DNA from: Rhododendron vialii
Taxonomy: Eukaryota; Streptophyta; Magnoliopsida; Ericales; Ericaceae
Assembly: GCF_030253575.1 (NCBI RefSeq)
Contig: NC_080568.1
Span: 20,050,501 to 20,114,500, forward strand
Reading direction: 5' to 3'
DNA length: 64,000 bases
The notes below the pieces were generated by a model that was not told where the DNA came from, made no database searches, and was given only the letters and a program-made list of their open reading frames with translations. A program made the position numbers and the translations under genes. Below, one piece after another: positions 58,225-64,000 of this stretch (the stretch's first letter is position 1; each line of letters begins with the position of its first letter).

Positions 58225-58770
58225 AAGGGCGTTAGCTATGTTGGGGCCTAGGGGCCCCAACCCAGAGTTTTAAATTTTATTTTTTTTATATACTTGATTT
58301 CGAATATTATTGATAATTGTTCATATATATAGGTACTTATAATCGTAATAATTTTGGTTTGATTTGATAAAAAATCGGTTATTTTACATTCTCATTTCTC
58401 AATTTTTTTCATAAATAAAAAATAAACTTGTGGCTGTTGAAATAACCTAAAGAAAAATGCAAAATTATTGATATACTTTAACTACATTAGGCTAAAATTA
58501 TTTCAATGTACAAATTTAATGTGTTGGAAAGCAAACACTTTATGATATAATAAGTATACATTCCGACAAAAAATATATAACTATTAAGCTGGCCCCTTGA
58601 GATCAAATTCTGACTCCACTACTTATAAAAACTAGATATTTATAATTTTTTTGGAGGGAATTTCTAAAGTGGACCTGGGCTATAGCCCAATCCATGGTGG
58701 GTGTACTTCCGCCCTTGTCCACAGGTGCCACTTCCCTCCCACTCTTTTCCACCAACCAAGGTTGCACCAG
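58225..58770. mobile_element. Possible hAT-like remnant
   Basis: GTTGGGGCCTAGGGGCCCC at 58240 and CTGGCCCCTTGAGATCAAAT with TCTGACTCCACTACTTATAA near 58590 resemble the GGGGCC... and ...GACTCCGCCACTG ends common in decayed plant hAT elements. The boundaries and duplication are not defined. Confidence 0.3.
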
Positions 58771-59569
58771 ACGTGGACTTGGTGATGGCTGGTATCCCTC
58801 GTGAGCCTGTGTAGCATTTCTACTCTAGTCAAGTTCGCTCGAGGTTCTATTGGTTTTTCTTACATACTACCGGATAATAGGATTGGTGTGACATGTGCAC
58901 AGATATCATAGTCACACGTATATGATCAATTTGGTGTGATGTAGGTACATACTGAGTTTGTGCATGATCGATTGATTGATATGATAGAGGTACATACTCA
59001 TTTGTACATGTTCATTTTGGTATGATAAATGTAGATACTTAGTTTGGTATGGAAAAATTGAGCCCACATGTAAACAAAAAGTGGTACACAACAATCTAAA
59101 CACAATATTGCACTAGTGTTGTGATTGGATTAATGTTGTGTTTGTAGCATTATTGATATGTAAAGTAGTTGTGTCGGATATTGGCATTCAATATTTGGCT
59201 AATTATACGGATACCGGATAACTTGTAACCCCATTAATCATTAATACTCTGCATAAAAAATCAAAATCATGTATGAAATGTCTAAAATGCTTTTTAAACA
59301 CCACTGGTGCTATACTTGAAATAATACGCTTGAAAACTTGAATATTTTGATGTGTTCTCTTCCCTTAATAAAAATAGATTATTCCAAGTTTCCAACAACT
59401 TGAGTTATTAAAATAGATTAGTCGAGGTGCGCAAAAGATACCCAGCACAGACACATGTATCAAAGAGATAAAGAAAAAAAAAAATCCTAACTACTAAAAA
59501 ACATATACCAGCACCCAACACAGACACATGTACCAAATCTATGTAACGTGGGTCAAAACCATGAGAAAT
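58771..59569. other. Spacer, no gene recognised
   Basis: AT-rich, with repeated words related to AGGTACATACT(C/G)A and ATGATCGATT around 58920-59040. No exon was seen. Confidence 0.4.
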
Positions 59570-59615
59570 TTATTCAACCACACACACTTGCACAAAAATT
59601 TTACACACACACTCA

Positions 59616-59700
59616 CATCTTTTGGTGGGGCCCACATATACTGAAAGTGTAATGTATGTGGGCCTTCATATAAATGTGAGTGGGTTTGTGTATAAGGTCC
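59616..59700. repeat. Short imperfect hairpin
   Basis: ACACACACTCACATCTTTTG plus GGGGCCCACATATA pairs with TATGTGGGCC and AAATGTGAGTGGGTTTGTGT. It resembles the nearby hairpin at 60004-60113 in vocabulary (CCCACATA, TGTGAG). Confidence 0.6.
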
Positions 59701-60003
59701 CGTTCAAGAACACCTTCTTAAAAAATAAGTACTTATTTCATATTTTCAAACTAAAAAATAATGTAAATGGAAAATAATTTATTGATTTTTTTTGCACCGT
59801 TCAAAAGATCTCAATGAGATCTATCAAACAAGATCGATATTGCTCGAAAAATTATTTGTGTAAACACATTATTTTTGAGTTTGAAATTACCTTTTTAAAA
59901 AATAGTAAGTACTTAATTTAGGCAAATATGGGTTTGGCGGAGAGAAATTTGAGAAATTTAAGTTTTTCGATCAAAATTTGGGCAAAATTTTGAAACAAAA
60001 ATG

Positions 60004-60113
60004 TTACTCACACAACACCAAACACAACCTCTCACATACATATGGGCTCCACACACACTACTATGTGTGAGTTCCACATGTATGTGAGAGGTTGTATGAG
60101 TTGTTGTATTTGG
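60004..60113. repeat. Imperfect hairpin of about 110 bp
   Basis: The left arm CTCACACAACACCAAACACA continuing to ACCTCTCACATACATATGGG pairs with the right arm CACATGTATGTGAGAGGTTG continuing to ATGAGTTGTTGTATTTGG. Confidence 0.75.
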
Positions 60114-60119
60114 ATTGTC

Positions 60120-60875
60120 CATTTTGAAATGCGTATAAGAGAGATGAGATCAAGAATTTGTGGGGCCCAATCGCCACGTGCGCGAGTTACATAGGATCCT
60201 TGCAGGGATCACTGCACCAGTTTCCGTTTTGCTAATAGCAATGCTTATCACTGGCAACCAAACAAAGAGTCTATTTGCACATACAAACTACACAAATCAT
60301 ACACATACCGCTGATGTGGGAAAAAATGGGACCCAAATTCCTTAAATTGACATGTGCAAGATCTTCTTCACCAGAAAGGATGAAAAAGAGACAGAAATTA
60401 ATCAACAAACAGATAAAAAACAAAACCCAATTCCCATTCTCTCCAATCTCTAGATTCTTAGCAAATTTCACCTTCTCAAAGGTTAGATGAATTTTGAAAA
60501 TTGTCCAAAAAAGCACCCACGAAGTGAGCATAAGTAAATAACCAAGAGTCGCCCTTCCACATTAGCCAACATATAGATTTTAAACTATTTTCGATGCCCT
60601 TAACCATACTATCTCATCACTCATTGCTGGGCATTCAATCGAACACCTAGTAGGCACTATCGTCGAATATTTTTCAATTCTCTAATTCTCTAACCAATGG
60701 GTTAGGATTAAGCATCATACCTCAATTTAACAAAATATAACAACACCACACAATTAGGAAAGGGAAGCAACTGCAAAACAATTGTTTATAGCCATTTTAG
60801 GCAATTTCGAATGGCTCAGTTCTTACTCTAATATCCTCCCTTTTTTCATCTTGGTTTTTGTGCTTGTATTCTTTA
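60120..60875. other. Spacer, no gene recognised
   Basis: Short frames around 60160-60530 lack motifs. No element ends were found before the MITE-like element. Confidence 0.4.
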
Positions 60876-61518
60876 GGGTAAAATACATACTTGCCCCTTA
60901 AACTATCCAAAAAATGTTTATTTCGTCCTTAAACTATCAATTGCACACATTTACCTCTTAAACTACCCATTGCATACTTATTAAGGACAATTCACGTTTT
61001 CCATCCATTGAACAAACAGAAAATTTAGTTGATGGCTATATATGTCATTTCTAGTACCAATACATGTATTTATATGTATCTCCTCCTTCCTCTCAATCTC
61101 TCTCACAGTCCCATCCTCTCTCTCTCTTTTACGTCTCTTATTTTGATAGCCTAACCGTCAGTTACTAGTACACATAAAAAAAGCTTTGGCATCATGATTC
61201 TATTAATGGTAACAGCATAATTAGGCAAATGATTGTCTTTGATTGTGTTATGCTAGGGTTTTGGATCGGGTGAGAATGATTTTAAGTGTTAGGGTGTTAG
61301 GGTTTTCGAGTACAAGTCTAAAATACCCCTCTTTTAGGCAACATTAGGTTAGTGCTTTTCCGTCCAATCTATGGGTCTTCTGTTTGTTCAATGGATTGAA
61401 AATGTGAATTGTCCTTAATTAGTATGCAAGGAGTAGTGTAAAAGGCTGTGCAATTGATAGTTTAAGGACGAAGTAAACATTATTTGGATAGTTTAATGGG
61501 CAAGTATGTATTTTACCC
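60876..61518. mobile_element. MITE-like element, 643 bp, long inverted repeats
   Basis: The terminal repeats GGGTAAAATACATACTTGCC and its reverse (GGCAAGTATGTATTTTACCC, with one change) extend imperfectly for about 150 bp each. The paired inner words include TTTGTTCAATGGA, CACATTTTC and AATTGTCCTTAA. TA lies at both edges (60874-60875 and 61519-61520), consistent with a TA target duplication, although TA alone is weak evidence. The core has a CT-rich tract. Confidence 0.75.
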
Positions 61519-61520
61519 TA

Positions 61521-62361
61521 TTGTTTATTGACCAACCAAGAAAAGAGGAAAAAGGGGAGAGAGATTTACCCCATACTCCATGAACAAATTGATCTTTTGT
61601 CCATTTAAAACCGAAAAAGAGATACCAGTTCTTTCAAAACAATCTATTTTTGCACTTCAACAAACTAATGTAAAATTTAGTGCTCGAATTCAAGAACCTA
61701 TAACTCAATTTTACATGAACGGATTTTGTGATTGTTTTGCATGACTTGTCATGCACAAAGGTATTTTTCTTGAATTTTATCTAAACAAAAAACATTTTCC
61801 TTCAATTTGAGTCAATGAATACGGAAGGTGGCCGCTATTTGCAGCATACTTCTTGCTACTCGCAGCCGATTAAAACTTTTATCAATTATGGACAAAAATG
61901 CCCTCATGCAGTTTGACCATTATACCCCTAAAACCTCATGTTATTTGACCATTTTAACCTTTGAGAATATTACATAACTCATTACATACAACCACAAAAA
62001 ATCATCTCCTTGATTTCCCTCCTTCCCCCATTCAAACTCCTCCATTTTCATCCCTACCCAGCTGCCATTACCCACCACCAGGCCCCTCCCACCAGCAGCC
62101 AAGTCTGCCTATCTTCCTCCTCTCCTCGTCCTCCTACATTGTCAATGAAAATCTCGATTGCTTCCTCTCCCTCCATTTATAAAAAAGAAATAGTTGACCC
62201 ATCAATACACCACGATTTGGAGTCGGAAGATCACACAATGGAAGTAGAGAAACCTATCACAAATGTTGTAGTGACGGAGCAAAAACCGCAGCAAGATGTA
62301 AGCCCACCCTCCATTTTCAATTCAGAAGCCCTCCATTTTCAATTTCAGTTCTGGCCCGACA
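61521..62361. other. Upstream region of the MULE transposase gene
   Basis: There is no named exon. A frame at 62010-62393 (+) runs Ser/Pro-rich into EIVDPSIHHDLESEDHTMEV and PITNVVVTEQKPQQ. It could be a 5' exon of the transposase gene, but I cannot connect it. The left end of the element was not located. Confidence 0.35.
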
Positions 62362-62721
62362 CAGTTGGACACGCAGTGCCAAAACTTTACTAACTTTTCA
62401 GACTCTAATATCTTAATTATGTACAACTATTCGGATATTAATATCCGAATATTGTCAACATTGTTGGACTCTTATATCCAAATTTAGCACCAGTTTTCAG
62501 ATATTAATATCTGAATGAAACTGCAGAGAATCATGCACTTACAGTTGGATACACAGTGCCAAAACTTTACTAACTTTTCGGACTCTAATGTCTGAATTAT
62601 GTACAACTATTTAGATATTAATATCCGAATATCGTCAACATTGTTGGACTCTTATATCCGAATTTAGTGTCAGTTTTCAGATATTAATATCTGAATAAAA
62701 CTGCAGAGAATCCTACACTTA
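62362..62721. repeat. Two 180-bp tandem repeats carrying long palindromes
   Basis: Copy 1 is 62362-62541 and copy 2 is 62542-62721. Each starts CAGTTGGA(C/T)AC(G/A)CAGTGCC and ends with CTGCAGAGAATC plus about a dozen bases. Copy 1 contains the perfect palindromes TTCGGATATTAATATCCGAA (about 62431-62450) and TTCAGATATTAATATCTGAA. Copy 2 has near-perfect and perfect versions of these. They share the core GATATTAATATC. Confidence 0.93.
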
Positions 62722-62726
62722 TCTAG

Positions 62727-64000
62727 TTTGTCTTTGGGTGTTACATGGTGACACTTCAACACTTGGTAGTTATGTAGGGCCATCGACTTTACCTACTTCG
62801 ACTAGTCCTTCATACGATTATATTGAGCATTTTACAACGGAGACGGTGAGTGTTTTTTTGATAGAGTATTTATCTTGTGCAATCTTATATTACGGGCTAT
62901 AATTTTTTGTTATGTGTGTATAGGTTTTTTCATCCGATGAAGCATTGGTAGATTGGATAAGATGCACTGGTAAACAACACGGGTTTATTATTGTGATTAA
63001 GGATCTGAGAAATGTATTAAGAATCGCACACCTAGGATGAGATTTTCATGTGAAATGAGTGGTAAGTATAGGCCATTTGTGAAGAAAGTTGATGGGAATG
63101 AGGTAGCTGTGAAGAAGAGAGTGCGATCCACGGGCACCAAAAAATGTGAATGCCCATTTGAATTGAAAGCTATAAAGGGCAATGACGGTTCGACTGTCTC
63201 TGTCCACAATGGCACCCACAACCATCCTCCAGCGCTGTACTTGGAGGGCCATTCGTATGCTGAGAGGTTGTCAACAGAGCAGATTAGCACAGTGGTTGAT
63301 TTGTCAGTCGCTTTGGTGAAACCCAGAGAAATCCTAACCCATTTGAAGGTTCAAGATCCTGAGAACGTAACGTCTATGAAAACTGTGTACAATGTACGAC
63401 AAAAGTATCGAGTGATAGAGAAAGCTGGGAAATCTCAAATGCAACATTTGTTGGATTGGCTAGAAAAGTACCACTATGTTCATTGGACCCGTGGGAACGA
63501 GACTGAGAATGTCACGAAGTTGTTTTGGCCTCCCTCATCTGCCGGGGAGATGTTACGTGCTTTTCCCCATGTGTTAATGATGGATTGCACATACAAGACG
63601 AATAAGTACAAGTTTCCTTTGCTTCAAATTGTTGGTGTAACATTGACGAAGATGATTTTTTGTGCAGCGTTTGCTTTCATGAAGTGTGAAAAAATGGAAA
63701 ACTACACTTAGGTCTTGGAGAAACTAAAAGGCATGATGGATCCCAACGCGCTTCCGTCCGTTATCGTCACGGATAGGGAGTTGGCGCTTACGAATGCCAT
63801 CACAAATGTTTTCCCTCATGCTACCAACCTCCTATGTAGGTGGCATATTGGCAACAACATGTTAGCCAAGGGTAGAAAGATGTTTGATGACAAGATGTGG
63901 GAGGAGTTTATTTGCAGTTGGGGCCTAGTTTTCCTTTCATCGAGTGTTGCGCAGTACAAGGAGCGCCTTTGTGTTTTGAAGTGTAATTTTGAAATGGTTC
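62727..64000 (+). pseudogene. Mutator-like (MULE) transposase gene, damaged, runs off the window
   Basis: An upstream exon of about 62727-62845 (TLPTSTSPSYDYIEHFTTET) is joined in phase across a GT/AG intron to 62924 onward. The protein has a FAR1/WRKY-GCM1-type zinc-binding region (SGKYRPFVKKVDGNEVAVKK, TKKCECPFELKA, HNGTHNHPPALYLEGHS). It continues with PREILTHLK, IEKAGKSQMQHL and the MULE transposase core (LRAFPHVLMMDCTYKTNKYK, PSVIVTDRELALTNAI, FPHATNLLCRWHI), including Asp residues in MMDCTYKT and VTDREL. Two lesions are visible: one missing base near 63003, between IIVIK and SEKCIKNR, and TAG at 63709-63711 replacing Trp in NYTWVLEKL. The frame then stays open to 64000. The catalytic core is otherwise well preserved, so loss of function is recent, or the stop may be a sequence error. 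Confidence 0.9.

Overview
This window looks like a stretch of flowering-plant (eudicot-like) nuclear DNA. It is AT-rich, has intron-containing genes and GA/CT microsatellites, and is dominated by plant transposable elements: Mutator-like elements, Ty3/gypsy LTRs and small fold-back elements. Gene names rest on recognising protein motifs by eye; no database was searched.

Only one host gene looks intact. It is a D-cysteine desulfhydrase 2-type PLP enzyme on the + strand (six recognised coding exons, 36730-44838). Its last intron has grown to about 5 kb through nested insertions. A possible small gene with a TATA box and a good start context lies at 47766-48412. Three decayed host-gene copies are visible. 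A clathrin heavy chain fragment (5285-6300, +) and a TPX2/WVD2-like microtubule-protein fragment (7386-9772, +) sit close together and both keep introns. A DUF2301 membrane-protein copy lies at 31100-33420 (-).

Layout: 1-1262 has no gene. At 1272-4641 is a 3.4-kb Mutator-like element with a perfect 9-bp target duplication. The clathrin and TPX2-like pseudogenes occupy 4.9-9.8 kb. A gypsy element with a deleted interior lies at 12078-19716, and its 5' LTR is split by a related solo LTR (12640-14556). From 19.7 to 28.4 kb there are old diverged duplications and a solo LTR (25822-27661). A reverse-transcriptase scrap and a minus-strand LTR lie at 28450-30764, followed by the DUF2301 pseudogene and the desulfhydrase gene. 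A second member of the same Mutator-like family sits inside the last desulfhydrase intron (41036-44075). A LINE scrap, two more solo LTRs (49468-52414 and 53866-56880), several fold-back repeats and a MITE-like element (60876-61518) follow. The right edge holds a damaged MULE transposase gene (62727-64000+), preceded by a tandem array of long palindromes.

The best candidates for something undescribed are as follows. (1) The two Mutator-like elements share an internal architecture of repeated GGTCCGCGCAGCGGCC boxes and many ATAACGTTAT-type palindromes. (2) Clusters of short palindromes sit at the same place in related gypsy LTRs but with different sequences (TACATGTA or TATCGATA), and one LTR has inserted into such a palindrome of its relative. 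(3) A 180-bp tandem repeat carrying two near-20-bp perfect palindromes per unit lies immediately upstream of a MULE transposase gene.
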